Shown: positions 16,805-25,552 of the stretch, piece after piece
Position numbering within the stretch: position 1 is the stretch's first letter
How the letters are laid out: each line of letters starts with the position of its first letter
From: JANMCE01 sp031410595
GTDB lineage: Bacteria; Actinomycetota; Acidimicrobiia; Acidimicrobiales; Ilumatobacteraceae
Reading direction: 5' to 3'
Assembly (NCBI GenBank): GCA_031410595.1
Contig: JANNZM010000028.1
Location: 1 to 34,861 of the forward strand
DNA: 34,861 bases
Notes under the pieces: generated by a model
Told to the model about the DNA's origin: nothing
Seen by the model: only the letters and a program-made list of their open reading frames with translations
Databases searched by the model: none
Translations under genes and position numbers: made by a program

Positions 16805-17995
16805 TTAGCCCCAGCGTTGGGGGTCGTCGGGGTTGATGTTGAGGCAGAGTTTTCCGATGAGTTCATGAGCAAGGAGGGTGTTGCCGGGGTGGAATCTGCC
16901 CATACGGACGTCTCGGTAGATCTGTTCGAGACGGCTACGTTTGAACGCCGCTGACCCGCCGGAGAGATCCATCGCGTGGTCGACGATGTTGAACGCACCG
17001 GTGATGACCGTGTGGCGGGTGCTGACGAAACGGATCGGCCAGTCGGGATGATCCACACCGTTGGTCCAGTCGTGGGTCGTGCGTTCGAGGAGGGCTTCTG
17101 CGGCGTCGTAGGTCATGCGCATTTCGGCGACGTTGTGTTGCACTTCTGGGTGGTGCGCCATGGACCGGGTGAGGGCGACCGAGGTCCGTAACGGCATGCG
17201 TTCGATCGTCATGTCGAACGCTCGTTTCGCTGCGCCGAGGTAGACCGACGAGAAGCCAAGCAGTGCCCAGGCGAACACCCCGAGTTGGAAAGGTCCGGCG
17301 CCGGCGAATCCTGCTGGGCACACCAGCGGGACCAGCGCGTCAGGCACGAACGCACCGTCGAGGATCGTGTCCTGGCTTTGCGTCGCGCGCATGCCGAGCG
17401 TGTCCCATGTGTCGACGATCTGGTAGCCGCTTGCGTCCCGTGGGAGGAATCCGTGAATGATGCGTGGTGCGGTCGGGTCGGAGCTGTCCATGGCGTGAAA
17501 GCCGGCGTACGTCCAAACCGGTGACAGGCTGCCGAAGATCTTGTGGCCGTGGATCTTCCAACCGCCGTCGCTTCTTGTGGCCGTGGCGCTGGACAGTAAG
17601 AGCGGTATGTCGTTGCCTGGCTCACCGTGAATTGCGGCGAAGATTTCGCCCTCGGCGGCTTTCTCCAGAATCCATCGACACGAACCGTCACCGGCACGTA
17701 AAAGGTCGGCTGCGAGTCCGGTCCAGTAGATGTGCATGTTGACGGCCACGGCGGTAGCGGGCGCGACATAGGCGAGGCGTCGCAGTTGCTGGGACACAGC
17801 ATCGAGACCGAGCCCTCCGCCGCCGAACTCGGTCGGAATGGCGATCTTGAGGAAGCCGGACTGCACGAGTTCGTCGAAGTCCTCGGTGAAGAACCGGTTC
17901 TCGCGATCGTAGATGGGGCACCGTTCGTCAAACCGGGCGAGCATGTCGTCGGTGAGCGCCGAGTTGGCGGCGGTGGTGGTGGTTGGCATTGTCAT
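16805..17995 (-). CDS. Acyl-CoA dehydrogenase-fold flavoprotein
   Basis: The 396-residue product has the acyl-CoA dehydrogenase fold: N-terminal helices with IPTEFGGGGLGL (near 54-65), the central beta domain with the flavin-facing stretch WDTLGMRATQSQD, and the C-terminal helical bundle. The C-terminal motif reads IYRDVRMG instead of the catalytic IYEGT Glu motif, which is closer to flavin mono-oxygenases of the DszC/HsaA type that share the fold. It may therefore be a dehydrogenase with its base elsewhere or an FMNH2-type oxygenase. It sits just upstream of padR on the same strand, separated by 88 nt with the operator, so a link with the P450 operon is possible but not required. Confidence 0.82.
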   Translation of the reverse strand: MTMPTTTTAANSALTDDMLARFDERCPIYDRENRFFTEDFDELVQSGFLKIAIPTEFGGGGLGLDAVSQQLRRLAYVAPATAVAVNMHIYWTGLAADLLRAGDGSCRWILEKAAEGEIFAAIHGEPGNDIPLLLSSATATRSDGGWKIHGHKIFGSLSPVWTYAGFHAMDSSDPTAPRIIHGFLPRDASGYQIVDTWDTLGMRATQSQDTILDGAFVPDALVPLVCPAGFAGAGPFQLGVFAWALLGFSSVYLGAAKRAFDMTIERMPLRTSVALTRSMAHHPEVQHNVAEMRMTYDAAEALLERTTHDWTNGVDHPDWPIRFVSTRHTVITGAFNIVDHAMDLSGGSAAFKRSRLEQIYRDVRMGRFHPGNTLLAHELIGKLCLNINPDDPQRWG

Positions 17996-18110
17996 CCTCC
18001 GGTCGATGATCGTGTGATCTGCAGGTGACGGTACGCCGATCGTTGCGGTGGGCCATCGACAGTTCTGACCATTTCAGCTGCCTTCTCGTGGGTGTCGGCC
18101 CGAGCGATCA

Positions 18111-21100
18111 CTAGTCAGATCCAACTAGTCGATGGCGGGTCGCGTATGCCGCAGCGTCGGCGCGATTCGCGCAGCCGGTCTTTTGGAGGATTGCCCTGAC
18201 ATGGTTCGCGACGGTGTGCTGGCTGATGAACAACGATTCGCCGATCTCGCGGTTCGACCGGCCGGCAGTCACGAACCCTAAGACCTCGATCTCTCGGGCT
18301 GACATGCCGTCTCGAAACACCTGCTTCGGCGCATCGTGCGTGTCGAGCGCGACTGCGCACCGATCCGCGAGCGCCACCATGCCTGCTGACATGGCGATGG
18401 CATACGCGTCGGCCAGCAACACGCCGGGGTCGCCCAGTGCGATCGCCCACGCGTACTTGATGTGCGCGATCCAAACGGGTGAGCCGCTATGCCCTGCGAG
18501 TTCGAGCGCAGCGACGAAGTGCAGACGGGCGTCCTCCTGCCGGCCGAGCAGCGCGGCAAGGCTTCCCATCAGCCGGTCTGCCGGTCCGAAGTTCATCGTG
18601 AACGCAGCCATCATCGTGAGCCCTCGAAATTCTTCAAAGGCCGAGTAGAGAAAGCCCGCCTGCTCGACATCGCCGACGGCAACACATACCTCCGCGAGAA
18701 AGGTAAGGGAGCATGGCCACATGGAGTCACGGGGAACCGAGGCGAAACCCTCCGGAGCCATAGCGGCGAACTCGCTGCGGGCCTCATCGAGCATCCCAAG
18801 CTCTGCACACAACACCGCAAGACCAGGGCGCCAAATTGGATCGTTCGCGTTCAGCCTCGCGGCGAGCCGAACGATCGCGGCGACTTCGCCGAGGCGGCCT
18901 TGTTCGCGTCGGATCGCGAACATCTGGACGCCGTAGATTCCGTCCGTGTCGTCGATCCCCATCTGATGTTGACGTGCCTGGATCTCGAGGCCAACACGTT
19001 CGGCCTCATCGAAGCGGCCCGCAACGAACAAAAGCACCACCTCGTCGGAAGCAGCCCAAATGGCCAGCGTCGCGAATCGTTCCCGATCGGCGATCTCGGC
19101 GAACTCCTTGATCGCCGCGGCGGCTTCGGATACCCACCCGAACGTGAACGCAACCCTCGTGTACGTATGACGAGCCCAGCAATAACTGAACAGATCGCCG
19201 ACGCGCCACGACAAGTCACCGAAGTCACGCGAATCCTGCAAGAAGTTCTGCGGCGACAAAAAATTAGTGTGGAGCCGGCAGCTCAACGTATGCAACGTGA
19301 CCTCATCATCGCCAAGACGACGGGCAGCCGCGACCGCTTCGTCGGTGACCTCCACCGCCTCAGCGATTCGGCCGCCCGACAACGCCAGAGCGCGTCCCAG
19401 CGACGCGAGCAGTCGGATACGCGACGGATCATCGCCGCTAGTCAGGGCGAGCGCAGCCCGACAGATGTCGGTCGCTCGCGTGCTGCGCGCACCCCACATG
19501 GCGTAGCTCTCACTGACGCCGAGCGCGGCCTGGACGGCCTGTTCGACGCGTCCGCTGTCCCGCGCGAGCGAGAACGCTCGGGCATAGTCATCTGAAGACC
19601 CGGGGGTATTGCCGCCCCGAGTGCGTGCTGCTCCTAGTTCCAACAAGATGTCGACGGCCTCCGCTGAATCGGGTTCGGCCAACGTGAGTACGGCTTCAAG
19701 ATGCGCAACCGCGACGTCGTAGGCACCGGATCGACTAGCGCTTCGAGCGGCTTGTCGGTTGTAGAGCAGTGCTTTGCCTGTCGTGCCGTGACGGGCCGCT
19801 GCGAGATAGTGCCGTGCCAAATCTGGAATGACCGCTTCAAGATCAGCGTGATGGACCGACTCGATTGCCTCGGCGATGGCTCGGTGCAGGGATGTTCGTA
19901 CCGTTGACGCGAGTGTGGCTTCCACTGATTCGCGAACGATCGCGTGCGTAAACTCGAAACGAACGGCGAGGTCGCCGCCGGTCTCCACGAGGAATCTCGA
20001 ACCGACCAGATCATCGATCGCTTGCCCGACATTGGTGACGGACAGGCCGCTGGCCACAGCGAGCACGGCGAACTCGATGCGCTGGCGGGCAACGGCCGCT
20101 ATAGCGACAACCTCGCGAGCCCGGGGTGACAATCGCGTCAGACGATGACCGACCACCTCGCGGACCCCGTCCGGTACGTCGGCTTCGGCCCCGGACAGGT
20201 TGCTCACCCGCCAGGTTCCATTCACGCTCACGACGGTCCCTCGCGACACACTGTCTCGCCACAGCTCGCTCACGAAGAACGCGTTGCCGGCAGTACGGGT
20301 TCGCAGCGTCGTAGCAAGCGAACGCAGATCAGGGCTCAGGTCGTGGCCAACGACCCGCTCCACGAACTCCAACACGTTCGGATCGTCGAGCCCGTCGAGT
20401 CGGATCCGTTGGACCGTGCCGGCTCGGCGTAGGTCCGCCAGGCAGCTGGCCAACGGCTCGGTGATCTCGTCGCCGGTATCACGAAACGTTCCGATCACCA
20501 GCAACCTCGCAGGCTGATCCGCTCGTGCGATGTGGCGTAACAGGCCGATGGTCTGGACGTCTGCCCAATGAAGGTCGTCAATGATGATTGTTATCGGCTG
20601 AATTGCGGTCACCGCGCCCAGCAGCGCATCGACCGCGCTGTACAGCCGGAATCGCTCGGTCTGCGGATCCGTCTCGCGCTGCCGCTCCCGATCCGCCCCT
20701 TGTCTGCCTAACGCCGGAACAAGGGTCGCCATATCGGCGACCTCGTCACCCAACTCGGCCAGCACATCGACAGGCATTGCTCGAACGAGCTGGGTGAACA
20801 CTTGCACCCATGCCTGCCAAGCGATGGCGAGGTCCGCATCACAAACGCCCAACACCACCGGAGCGTGACCGCCGAGTGACCGAGCGAACTCGAAGGCAAG
20901 CCGCGTCTTGCCCGCACCGGCCTCCCCACCGATCAACACGACGAGGCGTTCGCCTCCCTTCACCGATTCCCACGCCCGGCTGAGCGCTTCCAATTCGGGA
21001 ACGCGACCGACGAAGCTGAACGCTGGCGTCGCAGTGATCGCCCCAGGAAGTGGGATCGACAGGCAACGGTTTGGTTCCGCCGTCGGGGCGGGCGTCCACT

Positions 21101-21587
21101 TGACTTCGCACGCCTCAACCCGATCCGTGATGCCCGCCAACTCAAGCCCACCGAGCGATGTGAACGTCGTATCAGAGCGCTCGCCAGCCAGGAGACAAAC
21201 GAGCGCGCTCGCCACTATCTGTCCACCTACCGCGGCTGCCTGCAAGCGCGCTGCCGTGACAACGGGCATCCCGAAACAATCGTCGTCCTCCCAGCTGACG
21301 TCACCAGTCGCGATCCCAACCCGCACGCTCAATGATGAAAAGTCTCGGGAAGTGCGCCGCTGAAGCTCGACTGCCGCGCGGACCGCGTCTGTCGCCGAGT
21401 CGAATGACGCCATGATCCCATCGCCCCCGGTCTTCACGACGGTTCCATTGTGGGCGTTCACAACATCACGCATCGCCCGTTCGTGGCTCCGGAACAAGTC
21501 ATCGGCCGCGGTTTCACCGACTCGCCCGCGGATGACGGTCGAACCGACAATGTCAGTGAAAATAATGCTTGAAGTTGAAGTGCTCAC
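18111..21587 (-). CDS. Class III cyclase-domain / ATPase / LuxR giant regulator
   Basis: With the GTG start at 21587 the product has 1158 residues. Residues 1-150 form a class III nucleotide cyclase-like domain, with metal-binding Asp in FTDIVGST (D12) and GGDG (D56). The Asn that usually stabilises the transition state is replaced (PVVTAARL, V110), though R114 is kept. A STAND-type ATPase follows, with Walker A GGEAGAGKT (near 220-228) and Walker B IIIDDLHWAD (near 334-343). A long TPR-like section leads to a LuxR helix-turn-helix at the end (EIEVLGFVTAGRSNREIG and HTVANHV). It likely binds DNA in response to a ligand or partner. The longer ATG-started frame (21716) has a non-conserved N-terminus. 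It diverges from the DUF4242 gene. Confidence 0.85.
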   Translation of the reverse strand: MSTSTSSIIFTDIVGSTVIRGRVGETAADDLFRSHERAMRDVVNAHNGTVVKTGGDGIMASFDSATDAVRAAVELQRRTSRDFSSLSVRVGIATGDVSWEDDDCFGMPVVTAARLQAAAVGGQIVASALVCLLAGERSDTTFTSLGGLELAGITDRVEACEVKWTPAPTAEPNRCLSIPLPGAITATPAFSFVGRVPELEALSRAWESVKGGERLVVLIGGEAGAGKTRLAFEFARSLGGHAPVVLGVCDADLAIAWQAWVQVFTQLVRAMPVDVLAELGDEVADMATLVPALGRQGADRERQRETDPQTERFRLYSAVDALLGAVTAIQPITIIIDDLHWADVQTIGLLRHIARADQPARLLVIGTFRDTGDEITEPLASCLADLRRAGTVQRIRLDGLDDPNVLEFVERVVGHDLSPDLRSLATTLRTRTAGNAFFVSELWRDSVSRGTVVSVNGTWRVSNLSGAEADVPDGVREVVGHRLTRLSPRAREVVAIAAVARQRIEFAVLAVASGLSVTNVGQAIDDLVGSRFLVETGGDLAVRFEFTHAIVRESVEATLASTVRTSLHRAIAEAIESVHHADLEAVIPDLARHYLAAARHGTTGKALLYNRQAARSASRSGAYDVAVAHLEAVLTLAEPDSAEAVDILLELGAARTRGGNTPGSSDDYARAFSLARDSGRVEQAVQAALGVSESYAMWGARSTRATDICRAALALTSGDDPSRIRLLASLGRALALSGGRIAEAVEVTDEAVAAARRLGDDEVTLHTLSCRLHTNFLSPQNFLQDSRDFGDLSWRVGDLFSYCWARHTYTRVAFTFGWVSEAAAAIKEFAEIADRERFATLAIWAASDEVVLLFVAGRFDEAERVGLEIQARQHQMGIDDTDGIYGVQMFAIRREQGRLGEVAAIVRLAARLNANDPIWRPGLAVLCAELGMLDEARSEFAAMAPEGFASVPRDSMWPCSLTFLAEVCVAVGDVEQAGFLYSAFEEFRGLTMMAAFTMNFGPADRLMGSLAALLGRQEDARLHFVAALELAGHSGSPVWIAHIKYAWAIALGDPGVLLADAYAIAMSAGMVALADRCAVALDTHDAPKQVFRDGMSAREIEVLGFVTAGRSNREIGESLFISQHTVANHVRAILQKTGCANRADAAAYATRHRLVGSD

Positions 21588-21741
21588 CTCGAGATTGCCT
21601 CTACATGTCTTCTCCCCGATTATCGCGCAACAGTGCAGCTCAACGCACCAAAGATTCAGCCATCCCTGTCTTGTACTGCGGTACGATGTGCACACGAACG
21701 CAATCGAGGCCGACATCGGAACGTGAACGGAAGGGAGCGAA

Positions 21742-21999
21742 ATGCCGCTCTTCGTGATCGAACGTAACTTCGCCGAGCAGCTCGATCTCGCTGGGATCGA
21801 TCACGCCAACATCAAAGCCGTCAACGACGATGCCGGCGTTCGCTGGGTTTACTCGTTTCTTTCCGCCGACAAGAAGAAGACCTATTGCCTCTACGAGGCT
21901 CCAAACGCTGACGCCCTACGCAACGCAGCCGCGAGGCTCGGCATCCCAGCCGACATCATCGTCGACGTCGAGCAATTCGGACCGATACCAGTCGGATAA
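21742..21999 (+). CDS. DUF4242 small protein
   Basis: The 85-residue product matches DUF4242 proteins: VERNF-like start, the block VRWVYSFLSADKKKTYCLYEAP, and a C-terminal IIVDVEQFG strand. Members are ferredoxin-fold-like, and one family is reported to bind nickel; no function is established. The ATG at 21742 follows GGAAGGGAGCGAA, a strong ribosome site. In several actinobacteria DUF4242 genes neighbour cyclase/LuxR regulators, so the divergent arrangement here, 154 bp apart, hints that the regulator controls it or senses it. That association is from memory and should be treated as inference. Confidence 0.85.
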   Translation: MPLFVIERNFAEQLDLAGIDHANIKAVNDDAGVRWVYSFLSADKKKTYCLYEAPNADALRNAAARLGIPADIIVDVEQFGPIPVG

Positions 22000-22446
22000 C
22001 GCTCAGAATCGTCGCCGCTGGACCGGGGCGAGCCCGCCAGCCGTCGTGACGAGGTTGACCGACATGGTGCGTCGTTCAACATGACGGAGGCGACAGCGAG
22101 TAGGGCCGGGTGACGCGATGCCGGTCGTGCCTTTCAATGATGAGAGGTCACGATCCGTTGCCTGGAAATCCAGCCTCATCGGTGTTTCTGGGTGAGGGCA
22201 TGGGTCGTCTACGTCGGAGATCCGGTATGTGTCGGCAGCCCGCATGACCTTCGTGGTCCAGTTCCTCAAGTGTGGAGAGTTTCAGTGATCGACTTCTCGT
22301 AGGTTTTTGAACGCTCGGTGGCCGATCTTGCGCCCGTGCCTGACGCGGCGTGGCGGAAATGGAACCCGACGAGAATGCGCGATTCTCCATTCTCGTTAGC
22401 GGCTTGGGAGAAGCTTCGGAAGGATCTCACGACTGGGGTGGCACCG
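22000..22446. other. Intergenic stretch without recognised gene
   Basis: The 447 nt between the DUF4242 stop and the preferred start of the TIR gene contain no frame with recognisable homology. The TIR frame is open back to a GTG at 22318, but the residues encoded between that GTG and 22522 look like noise. Promoter signals for the TIR gene should be in this stretch; none is unmistakable. Confidence 0.5.
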
Positions 22447-25068
22447 ATGCATGTGTGCGGCCCGGATCGAGGGTCATGCTGCATGCCGGCTTGCGCATTC
22501 CCCTTCGGCGCTGCCTTCAACGTGTTGGGCTATGGTTCGAGAGTGGGTCCGCACAAGCCGGATAGCCAGCATGAGGTTTTCATCGCGCACGCATCGGCGG
22601 ATTTGGTGCGGGCCGAGGAGTTCCGGAGACGTTTGACAGCCCTTGGGTGTGACGCTGTCCTGGATGCCGACTACCTCATTGGTGGTGACGCGTGGGATGA
22701 CAGGCTGATCGCCGCTCAACGCCAGGCGCGGGTGACCGCGGTTCTTCTGTCGGGGAACGTTGAACCGGGGAACGCCATGCTTGCGTATTACCTCAAGGAG
22801 GAAATCGCTCTTGGGATCCGGCTGATGCGCGAACATCGTGAGCATCGGGTCGTGCCGATTGATTTGGGCCCCGTGGAGATCGCGCCGTACGGCTTGAATC
22901 GCCTGCATCGTTGGCGGGCGTTTGACGACATCGGGCTGCAGACTGCCGCTGCCGAGTTGGTTGCGTCGCTTCGCGAACCCGACACTGGTCGGACGCCCGC
23001 GATCGTCGGCGCCGTTCCGACGATCAGCGAGACGTTCGTGGGACGCGATGAACTCCTGCTCGAACTGGATCGGGCCGACAGAACCTCGTTGGTGACGCAG
23101 TCGCTCACGGGAATGGGTGGTGTCGGCAAGTCCAGCCTCGCTGCGGCCTATGCCCGCGGGATGGAACACGTCTTCGATGTCGTGTGGTGGGTACGCGCTG
23201 AGACGACCGACGGGTTGGAGACCGACCTCGAAACGCTCGCGGCGCGGCTGGGCCTGGACGGGAGCGACCGTTCACTGCGAGCTGAGGCAGCGATCAGGTG
23301 GGTCGAAACAACGACGCGGCCGTGGCTCATCGTGTTCGACAACGCCGCTCGGCGCGATCTGATCGAGCGCTGGCTCCCGAAGCGGGGGCCGGGGCAGGTG
23401 ATCGTGACCAGCAGGGACCGCAACCTGCGGCAGCTTGGCCGAGTCATCAACGTTGGTTTGTTCGATGACGAGGTCGCCGCGCGCTTCCTCCGAGACCGGG
23501 TGCGGGAGGAGAACCCGGCAGCTGCTGAAGAGTCGGATGTCAGCGCCGTCGTCTCGGTTCTGAGAGGCCTTCCCCTGGCTCTTGAGCAGGCAGGCGCTTG
23601 GGTTGCTCGCAACCCGTCGCGCACCTGGCACGCATATCGCGAGCTGTTCGACCGGGCCGATCGCGATCCTTTTCCAGGGGCGACGCGGCCGTCCGGCTAT
23701 GACGCGACTGCTACCACGACGTGGCAGGTGTCGATTACGACCGCTGCTGCAGAATCTGCCATTGCTCCAAAGGTCCTTGCGGCCGCGTCGTTCCTGGCGC
23801 CGGACGGTATCCCGCTCGACCTCTTCGTGTCGGAAGGCTCCGGATCTGATGCGTACCTTGCGGTGCCCGACTTCGAGATTGCTGACGCCTTGGATGTGCT
23901 GCACGGGTACTCGCTCATCGACATCGGGACCGACTCCTTCAGTGTCCATCGCATGGTGCAGCACGCGTCACGGCGCGTTGGTGACGTTCACGCGTTCGAG
24001 TTCACGGTTCGACGGCTGGCCGACGAATTGCCTCACGAAGCATCGCGTCCGGAGGCTTGGACGCAATGTCGCTCACTGCTTCCACATGTCCTCGCGGCCG
24101 ACGAGTTTGCTAGCGCCGACCCGGACACGGTCGACAAACTTGCCTATTGCCTTGGGCGGCTGGGATCGTTTCTTCAATACAGCGGATCTGTTCGCGAGGC
24201 CGTACCGATCTTTGAACGCGCACTAACCCGCAGGATCGAAGTCGGCGGCGAGCGCCATGCGGATACCATCGCAGCTCGTGCCAATCTCGCTGGGTCGTTG
24301 CGGTCGGCTGGACGCGTTGACGAAGCCATCGCCCTTGAAGTCCACGTGTTGGCCGAGAGCACGGAGCTTTTCGGAGACCTCGATCCGGCCACGCTCACCT
24401 CGCGAGCGAACCTGGCCGCGTCGTATTGGTCGGCGGGACGTTTCGATGAAGCGATCGACCTGCTGGAGCAGGTTTTGGCCAACCGTGTGACCGTCCTCGG
24501 GGACCGTCACCCAAGCACCCTCAACGCGCGCGCCAACCTGGCGATGTCCTACCGGTCGGCGGGGCTCCTCGATGAAGCGATCGACCTGCTGGAGCAGGTT
24601 TTGGCTGACCGTGTCGATCTGTTGGGGAACGAGGATCCAAGCACGCTCACGGCGCGGGCGAACCTGGCCGCGTCCTACTGGTCGGCAGGGCGGATCGATG
24701 AGGGAATCACGCTCGGTGAGCAGGCCTTGGCCGCCCGGATAAAGGTGCTCGGCGACCGGCACCCCGACACGCTCACGGCGCAGGCCAATCTCGCAACGGC
24801 CTACGGTCGCGCCGGTCGCATCGGTGAAGCCATCGCCCTTCAACAACAGGTGTTGGCCGACCGCATCGAGGTGCTCGGGCCTGGTCACCCTGATTCGTTG
24901 ACCTCACTCGCCGATCTCGCCCTGTCGGATCGATCGGCTGGCCGCCTCGACGACGCGATTGCGCTACTTCGACAGGCCATCGCCGGAGCCGACGGGCCCG
25001 GCCACCCGAACGTCGAAGTGTGGGCCCATGCGCTTGAGGTGATGGTCGTCGAGGCCGAGCGACCATGA
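22447..25068 (+). CDS. TIR / NB-ARC / TPR protein (NLR-like STAND NTPase)
   Basis: From the ATG at 22447 the product has 873 residues. A TIR domain begins near residue 43 (HEVFIAHASADL, a conserved Ser-rich turn, then YYLKEEIALGI with the candidate catalytic Glu of NAD-cleaving TIRs). It is followed by VGRDELLLEL and an NB-ARC ATPase: P-loop GMGGVGKSS near 221, Walker B WLIVFDNA, sensor VIVTSRDR and the MHD-side GLPLALEQAG motif. Seven 42-residue TPR units end the protein. This is the sensor-switch-effector order of plant and bacterial NLR proteins: TPR would sense, NB-ARC oligomerise on ATP, TIR destroy NAD or make a signal. GTG at 22318, 22522 or 22543 are other possible starts. No partner effector gene lies beside it. 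Confidence 0.85.
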   Translation: MHVCGPDRGSCCMPACAFPFGAAFNVLGYGSRVGPHKPDSQHEVFIAHASADLVRAEEFRRRLTALGCDAVLDADYLIGGDAWDDRLIAAQRQARVTAVLLSGNVEPGNAMLAYYLKEEIALGIRLMREHREHRVVPIDLGPVEIAPYGLNRLHRWRAFDDIGLQTAAAELVASLREPDTGRTPAIVGAVPTISETFVGRDELLLELDRADRTSLVTQSLTGMGGVGKSSLAAAYARGMEHVFDVVWWVRAETTDGLETDLETLAARLGLDGSDRSLRAEAAIRWVETTTRPWLIVFDNAARRDLIERWLPKRGPGQVIVTSRDRNLRQLGRVINVGLFDDEVAARFLRDRVREENPAAAEESDVSAVVSVLRGLPLALEQAGAWVARNPSRTWHAYRELFDRADRDPFPGATRPSGYDATATTTWQVSITTAAAESAIAPKVLAAASFLAPDGIPLDLFVSEGSGSDAYLAVPDFEIADALDVLHGYSLIDIGTDSFSVHRMVQHASRRVGDVHAFEFTVRRLADELPHEASRPEAWTQCRSLLPHVLAADEFASADPDTVDKLAYCLGRLGSFLQYSGSVREAVPIFERALTRRIEVGGERHADTIAARANLAGSLRSAGRVDEAIALEVHVLAESTELFGDLDPATLTSRANLAASYWSAGRFDEAIDLLEQVLANRVTVLGDRHPSTLNARANLAMSYRSAGLLDEAIDLLEQVLADRVDLLGNEDPSTLTARANLAASYWSAGRIDEGITLGEQALAARIKVLGDRHPDTLTAQANLATAYGRAGRIGEAIALQQQVLADRIEVLGPGHPDSLTSLADLALSDRSAGRLDDAIALLRQAIAGADGPGHPNVEVWAHALEVMVVEAERP
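24193..25000 (+). repeat. Seven tandem 126-nt TPR-coding units
   Basis: The anchor codons for (D/R/G)-E/D-(A/G/D) recur at 24193, 24319, 24445, 24571, 24697, 24823 and 24949, an exact 126-nt (42-residue) period. Units 3 and 4 share 35 identical bases starting at 24445 and 24571, which shows recent duplication or conversion. The units encode TPR hairpins (RANLA-SYWSAGR-DEAI-LLEQVLADR). Confidence 0.85.
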
Positions 25069-25190
25069 GTCCGTTGACCTCGTAGATGAGTTTGCTCACC
25101 GATCTCTCCACGACCCGGGCTCGCCGGACGTGAGATCGACCTGCTCGTCTTCGCGTGCGGGCAGCAGCAACGACAGGTCGCCAGTGAGGG

Positions 25191-25551
25191 GTGATTCGTT
25201 ACGAATCGGGACGGATGCGGCCGTACGGCGATCTCGGCCGGTACCTCTTCGACGCGCTGGCGGAGGTGGTGCAAAAGGTCGTGGCCCTTGGTATGCACCT
25301 CGGTGAGACCTATGTGCTCGGCGACAGCCCGCTGGTCCTGCTGACCGCTCTGGTCACCGCGTTCGAGCCGGGGACGGCATCGAGCTTCTACGTCACCCGG
25401 CCGTGCCCGCGCATCCGACACCGGGTTGTATGTACCAAATCCCACGGGTCGACCACTACGGATCTACACCCAACTCGACAACCGGACGCTGCTGGAAGAC
25501 CTGTACGCCAAGCTGCAGCTGCAGGCCCTCGGTGGTCAGGGCGCGGGGTAG
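25191..25551 (+). pseudogene. Nucleoside hydrolase C-terminal fragment, frameshifted
   Basis: Two overlapping frames together encode the last 110 or so residues of an inosine-uridine nucleoside hydrolase-like protein. The first frame reads RPYGDLGRYLF, then YVLGDSPLVLLTALVTAFEP and YVTRPCPRI. Near 25411-25420 the homology jumps by one base to a frame reading DTGLYVPNPTGRPLRIYT, then LDNRTLLEDLYAKL and a TAG at 25549-25551. The catalytic N-terminal two-thirds (with the DxDxGxDD calcium site) is absent. So it is a broken gene end, either a real frameshift or a sequencing error in an otherwise truncated gene. Confidence 0.6.
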
Positions 25552-25552
25552 C

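Noticed and set aside
18489..19595. A 368-residue plus-strand gene inside the cyclase / LuxR gene
   Set aside because: Antisense reading of the TPR-like region with arginine- and glutamate-rich, low-meaning sequence; no recognisable domain.
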